From Methylophilales bacterium (GTDB taxonomy: Bacteria > Pseudomonadota > Gammaproteobacteria > Burkholderiales > Methylophilaceae): a DNA stretch of 12,156 nucleotides. Made by a program: the position numbers and the translations under genes. The stretch is from NCBI GenBank assembly GCA_013205275.1, contig JABMNG010000179.1, positions 1-12,156 of the forward strand, given 5' to 3'. The notes under the pieces are model-generated. The model searched no databases. It had not been told where the DNA came from and worked only from the letters and a program-made list of their open reading frames with translations. How positions within the stretch are numbered: position 1 is the stretch's first letter; each line of letters starts with the position of its first letter. Of this stretch, positions 1 through 6,012 are shown piece after piece.

Positions 1-637
1 ACATTACATAGGAAAGGTTAACTAAAAAATTACCCATACCTTCAGCAATATTTATCCATGACCATCCGGTAAATAAACTAAAACCTATCGCAAAACTAAT
101 AATAAGAAAAATTAGTGAGCCTATGTAACCAATAGCTTGCCTCAATAATTCATTTGCCAAATAACCTAACATTCCACCTTGTTCAGATGGTAGCTTTACA
201 TCTAAATTGATAATATGGCCAGCTTCAAAGGCTGAGGAAGATAGGAGGAGAAGCAGAAATCCTAGGTAATGAACTAATAAGATATGTTTGGTTTTGTAAT
301 CTTCATTTTCAATGCGAGGATAAATCAAAAAAATACTATAAATACTTAAAAAAACTAACCACCATGAAGACATTCCGAAGATATATAAAGACAGGTCTGA
401 GAAATATGCCCCAAAAATTCCTGCTAAATTTGTAATTGGAATGTTGGCATTCACAGCATTGGACCATGAATGGTCCTGAGGGTTATATGTGCCCAGTGCT
501 AGTGTGATATATAGACCAATAAAAAGTAAGGCAAACCATGAGGCCTCACGAATAATCCTGTTAGCTAGAATACGTGGAGTATTTTGGCTGGTTAGGGTTC
601 CTTTGATTATTTTTTTTGATTTTTTACTGGAAAACAA
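1..637 (-). CDS. ftsK: DNA translocase FtsK, N-terminal membrane domain (partial, runs off the left edge)
   Basis: FtsK is a septum-anchored ATPase that pumps chromosomal DNA and helps resolve dimers during division. The 212 visible residues are its membrane anchor. A short basic N-terminus (SSKKSKK) leads to four hydrophobic segments at about residues 34-50, 83-106, 119-137 and 169-192. The family-like stretch YNPQDHSWSNA (51-61) follows the first helix, and AFEAGHIINLDVKLP (136-150) lies between the third and fourth. The linker and motor domains lie beyond position 1. The reading frame is open to a TAA at 638-640. The only sensible start is a TTG at 635-637, the first codon after that stop, with GAG about nine bases upstream; the first in-frame ATG would fall inside the second helix. 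It is divergent from trxB. Pairing of ftsK with trxB is common in proteobacteria. Identity is confident; the exact start is less so. Confidence 0.88.
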   Translation of the reverse strand, partial: MFSSKKSKKIIKGTLTSQNTPRILANRIIREASWFALLFIGLYITLALGTYNPQDHSWSNAVNANIPITNLAGIFGAYFSDLSLYIFGMSSWWLVFLSIYSIFLIYPRIENEDYKTKHILLVHYLGFLLLLLSSSAFEAGHIINLDVKLPSEQGGMLGYLANELLRQAIGYIGSLIFLIISFAIGFSLFTGWSWINIAEGMGNFLVNLSYVM

Positions 638-667
638 TTATGGCCGCTCAATATAGAATTTTAATAA

Positions 668-676
668 ATTATATCA
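668..676 (-). promoter_or_regulatory. Candidate extended -10 promoter for ftsK
   Basis: On the minus strand the sequence TGATATAAT combines a perfect TATAAT hexamer (673 down to 668) with an upstream TG, the extended -10 form of a sigma-70 promoter. No good -35 is found 16-18 bases upstream, as expected for extended -10 promoters. Transcription would start near 661, giving a leader of about 24 bases before the TTG start. In an AT-rich spacer such matches can occur by chance. Confidence 0.45.
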
Positions 677-745
677 GCATGTCATCTAAAAAATGTCTCC
701 TTGTATATCAATCATTAAAAATTGTAAGGTTTGCGATTTTATTGT

Positions 746-774
746 TTGATTCATTAACCCTAGTCCACTAAAAT
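746..774 (+). promoter_or_regulatory. Candidate sigma-70 promoter for trxB
   Basis: TTGATT (746-751) and TAAAAT (769-774) are separated by exactly 17 bases and match the -35 and -10 consensus at four and five of six positions. The predicted start near 781 gives a leader of about 30 bases before trxB. The call rests on consensus and spacing only. Confidence 0.45.
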
Positions 775-811
775 TATGAATTAAACTTTAAAATGTCTGA
801 GTAAATCAAAT

Positions 812-1753
812 ATGTCAAAACATTCACCTTTAATTATCCTTGGTTCTGGCCCTGCGGGCTATTCAGCTGCAGTTTATGCGGCAAGAGCCAACTTAAAACC
901 ACTTTTAATTACCGGTATGTCACAGGGCGGACAGCTTATGACAACCACTGGCGTTGATAATTGGCCGGCAGACGCGGATGGGGTAATGGGGCCAGAATTA
1001 ATGAGTCGATTTGAAAAGCATGCATTACGGTTCAACACTGAAATTATTTTTGATCATATTAATACATGCGACTTAAAAAATAAGCCATTTCGCCTAATTG
1101 GCGACAATGACGAATATACATGTGACGCCCTAATTATTTCTACTGGAGCGTCTGCTAAGTACTTAGGGTTAGAAAGCGAAATACAGTTTCTTGGGAGGGG
1201 CGTTTCAGCATGTGCAACCTGTGATGGTTTCTTCTTCAAAGAACAGGAAGTTGCAGTAGTGGGTGGCGGAAATACAGCAGTTGAAGAGGCTCTTTATCTT
1301 TCTAATATTGCAAGTAAAGTTACTCTAATTCATCGTCGTGATAAGTTTAAAGCTGAAGCGATTATGATGGACAAAGTTCACGAACGAGTTAAAGAAGGAA
1401 AGATAATATTAGAAATTTTTCATGAGCTAGATGAGGTTGTAGGAGATGACTCTGGAGTTACAGGAATCAAAATCAAATCCACCAAAACAGGATTAACTAA
1501 ACTAATAAAGTTAAAGGGAGTTTTTATTGCAATTGGTCACAAACCCAATACAGATATCTTTGAGGGTCAACTGAAAATGGAAAATGGCTACATCGTTACT
1601 CAATGTGGAAGACAGGGAAATTTTACTGCAACAAGTATTGAGGGTGTATTTGCAGCGGGAGACGTGCAAGATCATATTTATCGCCAAGCTGTTACAAGTG
1701 CAGGTAGTGGTTGTATGGCTGCGCTAGATGCAGAAAGATACCTAACTAAATAA
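812..1753 (+). CDS. trxB: Thioredoxin reductase (NADPH), FAD- and disulfide-dependent
   Basis: TrxB passes electrons from NADPH through FAD and a redox disulfide to thioredoxin in the cytoplasm, serving ribonucleotide reductase and thiol repair. The 313-residue protein has the usual bacterial length. The FAD-binding GSGPAG is at 11-16, the active-site CATC at 134-137 within ACATCDGFFF, the NADPH-binding GGGNTAVEEALYLS at 151-164, and the second FAD motif AAGDVQD at 281-287. The 2'-phosphate motif, usually HRRxxxR, reads HRRDKFK (174-180), a charge-preserving Arg-to-Lys change. The start gives the normal spacing to the first FAD motif. It is divergent from ftsK and overlaps the next gene by one base (TAATG), so the two are probably co-transcribed and translationally coupled. 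Confidence 0.97.
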   Translation: MSKHSPLIILGSGPAGYSAAVYAARANLKPLLITGMSQGGQLMTTTGVDNWPADADGVMGPELMSRFEKHALRFNTEIIFDHINTCDLKNKPFRLIGDNDEYTCDALIISTGASAKYLGLESEIQFLGRGVSACATCDGFFFKEQEVAVVGGGNTAVEEALYLSNIASKVTLIHRRDKFKAEAIMMDKVHERVKEGKIILEIFHELDEVVGDDSGVTGIKIKSTKTGLTKLIKLKGVFIAIGHKPNTDIFEGQLKMENGYIVTQCGRQGNFTATSIEGVFAAGDVQDHIYRQAVTSAGSGCMAALDAERYLTK

Positions 1754-2286
1754 TGACTGAGGATGAAGATCTTTTCTCAAAGGAATGTAAGGATGTTACA
1801 CCCTTAAAAATCAAGTCCAAATTAGTTGAGATTGCAACAAAAAAACCCAAGCCAAAACCTATAGCAAAACAATTCATGCAAGATGAAAAAAATGCTTTGC
1901 TTGACTCCTTAAGCGATGAATATATTAATGCTGGTATTGAATTGGATGAGGATTCTTTCTATATAAGAGAAGGCCACTCTCCAGATATTATCAAAAGATT
2001 AAAAAGAGGGTACTGGGCCGTTCAAGGCTCTATTGATCTTCATGGTATGGTCACGGACGAGGCAAAAGCTTATGTAGTTAACTATATCCAGGAATGTAAA
2101 AAGAAAAAAGTTCGCTGCATTCGCATTATTCATGGAAAGGGTTATGGTTCAAAAAATAAAGAACCTGTCTTAAAGAAAAAGGTAAGGGGCTGGCTTGCAC
2201 AAAAAGATGAAGTAATTGCTTATGCTCAGGCACAAAAACATGACGGTGGGAGTGGTGTGGTAATTGTATTGCTTAAGGAGTATTAA
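1753..2286 (+). CDS. Smr-domain protein, SmrA/YdaL-like putative endonuclease
   Basis: The C-terminal half is an Smr (small MutS-related) domain, about residues 90-177. It carries the family signatures DLHG (95-98), HGKG (127-130) and GGSG (165-168). Stand-alone Smr proteins of this class have been reported to nick DNA or cleave RNA; the substrate here is unknown. The first 50 residues are charged and lysine/proline-rich (KKPKPKP at 30-36) and probably disordered. Residues 50-90 match the conserved helical segment before the domain in the proteobacterial SmrA group (EGHSPDIIKRLKRGYW). The ATG shares its A with the trxB stop codon. The 3' end overlaps ispF, on the other strand, by four bases. 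It is full length at 177 residues. Family is confident; function is inferred. Confidence 0.9.
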   Translation: MTEDEDLFSKECKDVTPLKIKSKLVEIATKKPKPKPIAKQFMQDEKNALLDSLSDEYINAGIELDEDSFYIREGHSPDIIKRLKRGYWAVQGSIDLHGMVTDEAKAYVVNYIQECKKKKVRCIRIIHGKGYGSKNKEPVLKKKVRGWLAQKDEVIAYAQAQKHDGGSGVVIVLLKEY

Positions 2287-2765
2287 TCATTGAATGTTTT
2301 AATTAAGCATACAGCCTGAGCCGCTATTCCCTCAGCGCGACCAGTAAATCCAAGACCTTCCGTCGTTGTTCCCTTAATGTTAATTTGTGTGATATCACAC
2401 AAACAATCCTTAGAAATATTTTCAGTCATCTCTTTAAGGTAAGGATAAATTTTTGGCTGCTCACAAATAACAGTAGCATCGATATTGTTAACTACATACC
2501 CATTTTCCCGAATCAAACCAACTACAAACCTTAAAATGTCTCGAGAATTCATGTCTTTAAATTCTTTTTTACTATCAGGAAAGTAATGCCCAATGTCCCC
2601 TAAGCCTGCAGCACCTAGAAGCGCATCGCTGATAGCGTGAATCAGTACATCAGCATCAGAATGACCCTGCAAACCCAAAGGGAAGTCGATAGTAACCCCA
2701 CCAATAATGCAAGGACGTCCAGCCACTAATTGATGAACATCAAATCCCTGCCCTATTCTAATCAC
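2283..2765 (-). CDS. ispF: 2-C-methyl-D-erythritol 2,4-cyclodiphosphate synthase
   Basis: IspF is the fifth enzyme of the MEP isoprenoid pathway. It cyclises CDP-methylerythritol 2-phosphate to the cyclodiphosphate and releases CMP; the family is a zinc-dependent homotrimer. The 160-residue length is typical. The metal ligands are visible as D9 and H11 in GQGFDVH and H43 in DADVLIHAISDALLGAA. The active-site HSDAD is at 35-39, GDIGHYFPD at 56-64 and the C-terminal GRAEGIAAQAV at 142-152. The start codon is GTG, and its last bases form the TGA stop of ispD (GTGA overlap), so translation is very likely coupled. An adjacent ispD-ispF pair is a common proteobacterial arrangement. Confidence 0.97.
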   Translation of the reverse strand: MIRIGQGFDVHQLVAGRPCIIGGVTIDFPLGLQGHSDADVLIHAISDALLGAAGLGDIGHYFPDSKKEFKDMNSRDILRFVVGLIRENGYVVNNIDATVICEQPKIYPYLKEMTENISKDCLCDITQINIKGTTTEGLGFTGRAEGIAAQAVCLIKTFND

Positions 2766-3478
2766 TTAATTACCCCAACATTCATTGCATCAAATACCGT
2801 CCTTATTCGCTCCATATCTTCAGCAAACGTAACCTTGAAGTTATTTATATTTCCCTGAAATATTTTTACTTGCAACCCCAAGGATTCTATTGCTTCACAT
2901 TCGTCTGTTGGAACACCTTTGAATTGCTCAAGAGCTTTTTTTAAAACTTTATATCTAAACATTTGTGGGGTTTGCGCCAACCAAATCTGGTCGCGATCTT
3001 CGGTACCAATGACCATTCTTGACTTATTAACGCGTTTAACGGTATCTGCAACTGGAATAGCCACAATACCTCCCACCTTATGGTTATCTACATCGGAGAT
3101 AAATTTATTAATCATTGACTCATTAACTCCCAAACGAGAAGCATCATGAACCATAATCCAGTCATCAGGAGAGGCAATGTCTTTAATTGCATTTATAGTA
3201 TTAAGAACGGTCATGGAGCGAGTCTCTCCGCCTGTTTTGTAGATAGAGGTTTTCAATGAAAAATGATGTTTTAAGTTTTCAATATAAGTCTCATTCGGAT
3301 TAACCGCTATAGCAATTGAACTAATAGAGGCAACGTTAGAAAAAATATACTCAACCCACTCAATGATTGTCTTGGACCCAATACTTGAAAATTGTTTAGG
3401 TATAGATTGACCCATTCTAGAGCTTGCGCCGGCTGCAGGAATAATAAGGTGAATTTTTGCCATTCCAAATTTTAACAT
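2762..3478 (-). CDS. ispD: 2-C-methyl-D-erythritol 4-phosphate cytidylyltransferase
   Basis: IspD transfers CMP from CTP to methylerythritol 4-phosphate, the third step of the MEP pathway. The nucleotide-binding loop IPAAGASSRMG (13-23) is followed by the catalytic lysine in PKQF (27-30). GGETRSMTVLN is at 83-93, VHDASR at 110-115, DTVKR at 145-149, TPQMF at 170-174 and TDECEAIE at 191-198. NFKVTFAEDM (213-222) carries the expected C-terminal Lys. Two motifs deviate slightly: VHDASRLG where VHDAARP is usual, and TFAEDM where T.PEDL is usual. The ATG at 3478 gives 238 residues. An in-frame ATG at 3463 (MAKIHLIIPAAG) is an equally good start by homology, and neither has a clear ribosome binding site. 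It begins 22 bases after the amt stop. Confidence 0.96.
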   Translation of the reverse strand: MLKFGMAKIHLIIPAAGASSRMGQSIPKQFSSIGSKTIIEWVEYIFSNVASISSIAIAVNPNETYIENLKHHFSLKTSIYKTGGETRSMTVLNTINAIKDIASPDDWIMVHDASRLGVNESMINKFISDVDNHKVGGIVAIPVADTVKRVNKSRMVIGTEDRDQIWLAQTPQMFRYKVLKKALEQFKGVPTDECEAIESLGLQVKIFQGNINNFKVTFAEDMERIRTVFDAMNVGVIK

Positions 3479-3500
3479 GGCAAAAAATTACTGTAATTAT

Positions 3501-4691
3501 TTAATCAGATGAAGTTGAGTTAATCTTGTGAATGGATATATCGGCTCCGTTATACTCTTCTTCGATGGTAAGACGAATACCAAAAACAGTATCTAGTATT
3601 TTATATAGAATATAACCACTAATAAGAGCAAAAGTAAGCCCACTAAGTGTGCCAATAATTTGAGAAATTAAGCTAACTCCTCCCATCCCTCCAAAAGCTT
3701 TTGTTCCAAATATTCCTGCTGCAATTCCACCCCATGCCCCACATAATCCATGCAAAGGCCAGACACCCAAGACATCATCAATTTTCCATTTATTCTGTGT
3801 AAGTGAAAAGGTCCAAACAAATAAAGCGCCAGCAACCAGACCCGTAACCAATGCGCCCAATGGGTGAAATAAATCAGAGCCTGCACAAACCGCAACTAAG
3901 CCAGCAAGAGGCCCATTATAAAGAAATCCTGGGTCGTTCCTTCCTATAATTAAAGAAGCGAGTGTGCCTCCAGCTAATGCCATTAATGAGTTGACTGCAA
4001 CTAAACCAGAAACACCCTCCAAGGTTTGAGCTGACATAACATTAAAGCCAAACCAACCAACAGTTAATATCCATGAACCGAGGGCTAAAAATGGAATATT
4101 AGAAGGTGCAAATGCGTGAAGCTTACCATCCTTGGAGTATCGACCATGTCTAGCGCCTAAAACTAATACAGCACCTAAAGCTAACCATCCCCCCATTGCA
4201 TGAACCACTACTGATCCAGCAAAATCATGAAAAGGTGCTCCAAATTTTTCTGTTAATAACTTCTGAAAGCCATATGCGCCATTCCAAACAATCCCTTCAA
4301 AAAAGGGGTATGTAAAACCAACTAATATAAAAGATGCAATTAATTGCGGATTGAATTTAGCTCGCTCAGCAATGCCCCCCGAGATAATTGCGGGAATCGC
4401 TGCAGCAAAAGTTAAAAGAAAGAAAAACTTTACAAGGTCGTATCCGCTCTTTTCACTTAACGAGGAGGCAACATCATAAAAATTAACACCATAAGCGAGG
4501 CTGTAACCAATAAAAAAATATGCGATTGTTGAGACTGAAAAATCAGCCATAATTTTGGCTAATGCATTCACTTGATTTTTTTCTCTAACTGTCCCCACTT
4601 CTAGAAAAGCAAAGCCAGCATGCATTGCAAGAACCATTATGGCTCCTAATAAGACAAATAGAGTATTACTTTGATTGCTTAAACTTTCCAT
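3501..4691 (-). CDS. amt: Ammonium transporter, Amt/MEP/Rh family
   Basis: This inner-membrane trimeric channel conducts ammonium or ammonia for nitrogen assimilation. The 396 residues are hydrophobic throughout, consistent with about 11 membrane helices. There is no cleavable signal peptide ahead of the first helix (LFVLLGAIMVLAMHAGFAFLE, 11-31). Pore residues are visible: the conserved Asp in HDFAGS (D156), the twin histidines at H164 (VVHAMGGWLALGA) and H314 (WPLHGLCGAWGG), and the periplasmic aromatic region FFEGIVWN (130-137). NGPLAGLVAVCAG is at 259-271. The short C-terminal tail contains EEEYNGADIS, the type of tail that mediates gating and PII binding in the family. No glnK gene is adjacent. 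GAAGG at 4702-4706 on the minus strand is a good ribosome binding site. ispD follows closely. Confidence 0.96.
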   Translation of the reverse strand: MESLSNQSNTLFVLLGAIMVLAMHAGFAFLEVGTVREKNQVNALAKIMADFSVSTIAYFFIGYSLAYGVNFYDVASSLSEKSGYDLVKFFFLLTFAAAIPAIISGGIAERAKFNPQLIASFILVGFTYPFFEGIVWNGAYGFQKLLTEKFGAPFHDFAGSVVVHAMGGWLALGAVLVLGARHGRYSKDGKLHAFAPSNIPFLALGSWILTVGWFGFNVMSAQTLEGVSGLVAVNSLMALAGGTLASLIIGRNDPGFLYNGPLAGLVAVCAGSDLFHPLGALVTGLVAGALFVWTFSLTQNKWKIDDVLGVWPLHGLCGAWGGIAAGIFGTKAFGGMGGVSLISQIIGTLSGLTFALISGYILYKILDTVFGIRLTIEEEYNGADISIHKINSTSSD

Positions 4692-4721
4692 TTTAGATCG
4701 ACCTTCATTAGATATTTTGTA

Positions 4722-4727
4722 AGTATA
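4722..4727 (-). promoter_or_regulatory. Candidate -10 element for amt
   Basis: On the minus strand TATACT matches the sigma-70 -10 consensus at five of six positions, about 30 bases upstream of the amt start. No recognisable -35 lies at the proper distance. The nearest GGTGCA-type motif (4747-4759) occupies that place instead, which would suit an activator-dependent promoter. This is inferred from position only. Confidence 0.25.
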
Positions 4728-4746
4728 TTAATTGAAATTAATAAAA

Positions 4747-4759
4747 TTTTGCACCAAAT
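4747..4759 (-). promoter_or_regulatory. GGTGCA-type repeat, copy 1 (inverted), upstream of amt
   Basis: The plus strand reads TTTTGCACCAAAT, the reverse complement of copies 2 and 3. The shared core TGCACCA matches one half of the enterobacterial NtrC site (TGCACCA-N3-TGGTGCA). It lies about 58 bases upstream of the amt start and is a probable operator half-site. Confidence 0.45.
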
Positions 4760-4776
4760 AAAAAATTAATAACTAA

Positions 4777-4788
4777 ATTGGTGCAAAT
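4777..4788 (+). promoter_or_regulatory. GGTGCA-type repeat, copy 2, between amt and the DUF3301 gene
   Basis: ATTGGTGCAAAT shares the core TTGGTGCAAA with copy 3. It is in inverted orientation to copy 1; the TGCACCA and TGGTGCA cores are 22 bases apart rather than the three of a classic NtrC site. Confidence 0.45.
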
Positions 4789-4807
4789 ATTTGTAATTTA
4801 AGTATTA

Positions 4808-4820
4808 TTTTGGTGCAAAA
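4808..4820 (+). promoter_or_regulatory. GGTGCA-type repeat, copy 3, between amt and the DUF3301 gene
   Basis: TTTTGGTGCAAAA is a direct repeat of copy 2, with cores 32 bases apart, close to three helical turns. That puts both sites on the same DNA face, a typical arrangement for cooperative regulator binding. Confidence 0.45.
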
Positions 4821-4859
4821 ATATAAAAATATTTAATAGGTTAAGGATTCATCTAATAT

Positions 4860-4877
4860 ATCAAACATATGTTTGAT
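4860..4877 (+). repeat. 18-bp perfect palindrome covering the DUF3301 start codon
   Basis: ATCAAACATATGTTTGAT reads the same on both strands, and the ATG start at 4869 lies at its centre. As DNA it could be an operator for a dimeric regulator. As RNA it could form a six-pair stem (AUCAAA/UUUGAU) with the start codon in the six-base loop. Both readings are inference. Confidence 0.6.
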
Positions 4878-5177
4878 TATTTTTTATTATCGCTCTGCTG
4901 TATGGGTATATATTTTTGGTGGGACACAATTTCAAAAAGAGAGATTGCTATCCACCACGGTAAATTATTGGCGCAACAGTTTCGTCTTCAGTTTTTAGAT
5001 GACTCTGTCTACTGCGGCAAAATTAAACTTTATAGAACGGGTGATAACTGGATCTCAATTAAACGAATCTATTTTTTTAGTGTTAGCACAAATAATGAAG
5101 ACAGGCTCCATTGCCAGCTTACCCTTACAGGTAAATTATTAACGCACTGGTTTGTACCTCCCTACCCCAATAAATAG
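4869..5177 (+). CDS. DUF3301 family small membrane-anchored protein of unknown function
   Basis: The 102-residue protein starts with one hydrophobic segment (about residues 3-18, FDYFLLSLCCMGIYFWW) followed by the characteristic WWD..SKREIA (17-27). A basic helix and LLDD-like LDDSVYC follow (LDDS at 43-46), then a short beta-rich tail. This matches my memory of DUF3301, a small uncharacterised family of beta- and gammaproteobacteria with an N-terminal membrane anchor and a compact cytoplasmic domain. No catalytic residues are evident. It is divergent from amt and shares its upstream region, so the GGTGCA-type motifs could regulate either gene. The ribosome binding site is weak; the only AAGGA (4844-4848) is 20 bases away from the ATG. 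The ATG sits within an 18-bp palindrome. Family assignment is from recall of the motif, not a search. Confidence 0.78.
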   Translation: MFDYFLLSLCCMGIYFWWDTISKREIAIHHGKLLAQQFRLQFLDDSVYCGKIKLYRTGDNWISIKRIYFFSVSTNNEDRLHCQLTLTGKLLTHWFVPPYPNK

Positions 5178-5221
5178 TATTAGTTATTGACTTTACAGCT
5201 GGAAATTAGCATTTGCATGGA

Positions 5222-6007
5222 CTATAAAGTTTTGTCTTGTAATTGACGATAGTATTCATAAAGCATAATGCTAGCTGCTGAACTGACATTTAACGACTCT
5301 ACGCCTCGAGCCATAGGGATTGATAAAGTTTTTTTTACCTTAGACAGAAGGATAGGGTTGACCCCTTGCCCCTCGTTACCTATGATAATTGCTATATCTT
5401 TTGTTAGCTTTGCATTATATAAAGACTCCCCCTTCATACCGAGCGTGTAACAAGGAAAGTCAAACTGATCGATCACTATCTCAAGACTTTGATTTTCATA
5501 ACAATCAAGGAAGAATTGAGCTCCTTGACTTCCCCTAAGGGTTTTGGGGGACCATAAATCACTGCAGCCTTTAGACAAAAAAACTGAGCAACTGCCAGTC
5601 GCAGCTGCTGACCGTAAAATACTACCTAAATTACCTGGGTCCTGGATATTATCTAAAAGTAAGTTTAATCCATTAGTTTTTTTATATGAGCTGACAGGCA
5701 TGTCAATCAGAGCAATAATTCCAGTCACAGATTTTAAGTCAGAAATTTTGGTGAATAAATCATGTTGAACAACATGAGTCTTTGCATGTGAGTGTTCATT
5801 AATTAATTCATTAATCTCGACAGACTCAATGGAGGCATCTTTAATTAGCTCAACAATTCTTCCACCACTCTCACTATAAGACCTAATCAAATGTGGTCCA
5901 TCTAAAAGACATTGTCCTAATTCATTCCTTAGGCTGCTATTACCATAAAGCTTCCGAAACATTTTAAATGTAGGGTTTTCAACAGAGGTGATAATCAATT
6001 CAGTCAT
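5222..6007 (-). CDS. TrmH/SpoU-family RNA 2'-O-methyltransferase
   Basis: This is a knotted (SPOUT) methyltransferase that probably uses S-adenosylmethionine to methylate a ribose 2'-OH in rRNA or tRNA. The N-terminal 100 residues form the substrate-binding domain (SVENPTFKMFRKL, then CLLDGPHLIRSY). The catalytic domain has motif 1 DNIQDPGNLGSILRSAAA (119-136) with the conserved Asn and Arg, motif 2 IIGNEGQGV (208-216) and motif 3 SIPMARGVESLNVSSAASI (229-247). The intermediate signature CSDLWSPKTLRGSQGAQF (148-165) is typical of this COG0566 subgroup. At 261 residues it is complete. The exact target nucleotide (a 23S rRNA guanosine as for RlmB, or another) cannot be read from sequence. It starts five bases after the upstream TraB/GumN gene, so the two share a transcript. 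Confidence 0.9.
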   Translation of the reverse strand: MTELIITSVENPTFKMFRKLYGNSSLRNELGQCLLDGPHLIRSYSESGGRIVELIKDASIESVEINELINEHSHAKTHVVQHDLFTKISDLKSVTGIIALIDMPVSSYKKTNGLNLLLDNIQDPGNLGSILRSAAATGSCSVFLSKGCSDLWSPKTLRGSQGAQFFLDCYENQSLEIVIDQFDFPCYTLGMKGESLYNAKLTKDIAIIIGNEGQGVNPILLSKVKKTLSIPMARGVESLNVSSAASIMLYEYYRQLQDKTL

Positions 6008-6012
6008 AAGCT

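Noticed and set aside
2919..3149. Small plus-strand reading frame opposite ispD
   Set aside because: It lies entirely antisense to a well-supported ispD, has no recognisable domain and no ribosome binding site.
4735..4825. Sigma-54 (-24/-12) promoter for amt using the GGTGCA motifs
   Set aside because: No copy on either strand gives GG-N10-GC. The closest (4779-4795, plus strand) is one base out of register and points away from amt.
5178..5221. Intrinsic terminator between the convergent DUF3301 and RNA methyltransferase genes
   Set aside because: Only three-base stems can be drawn, and there is no GC-rich hairpin or T-run in either direction.
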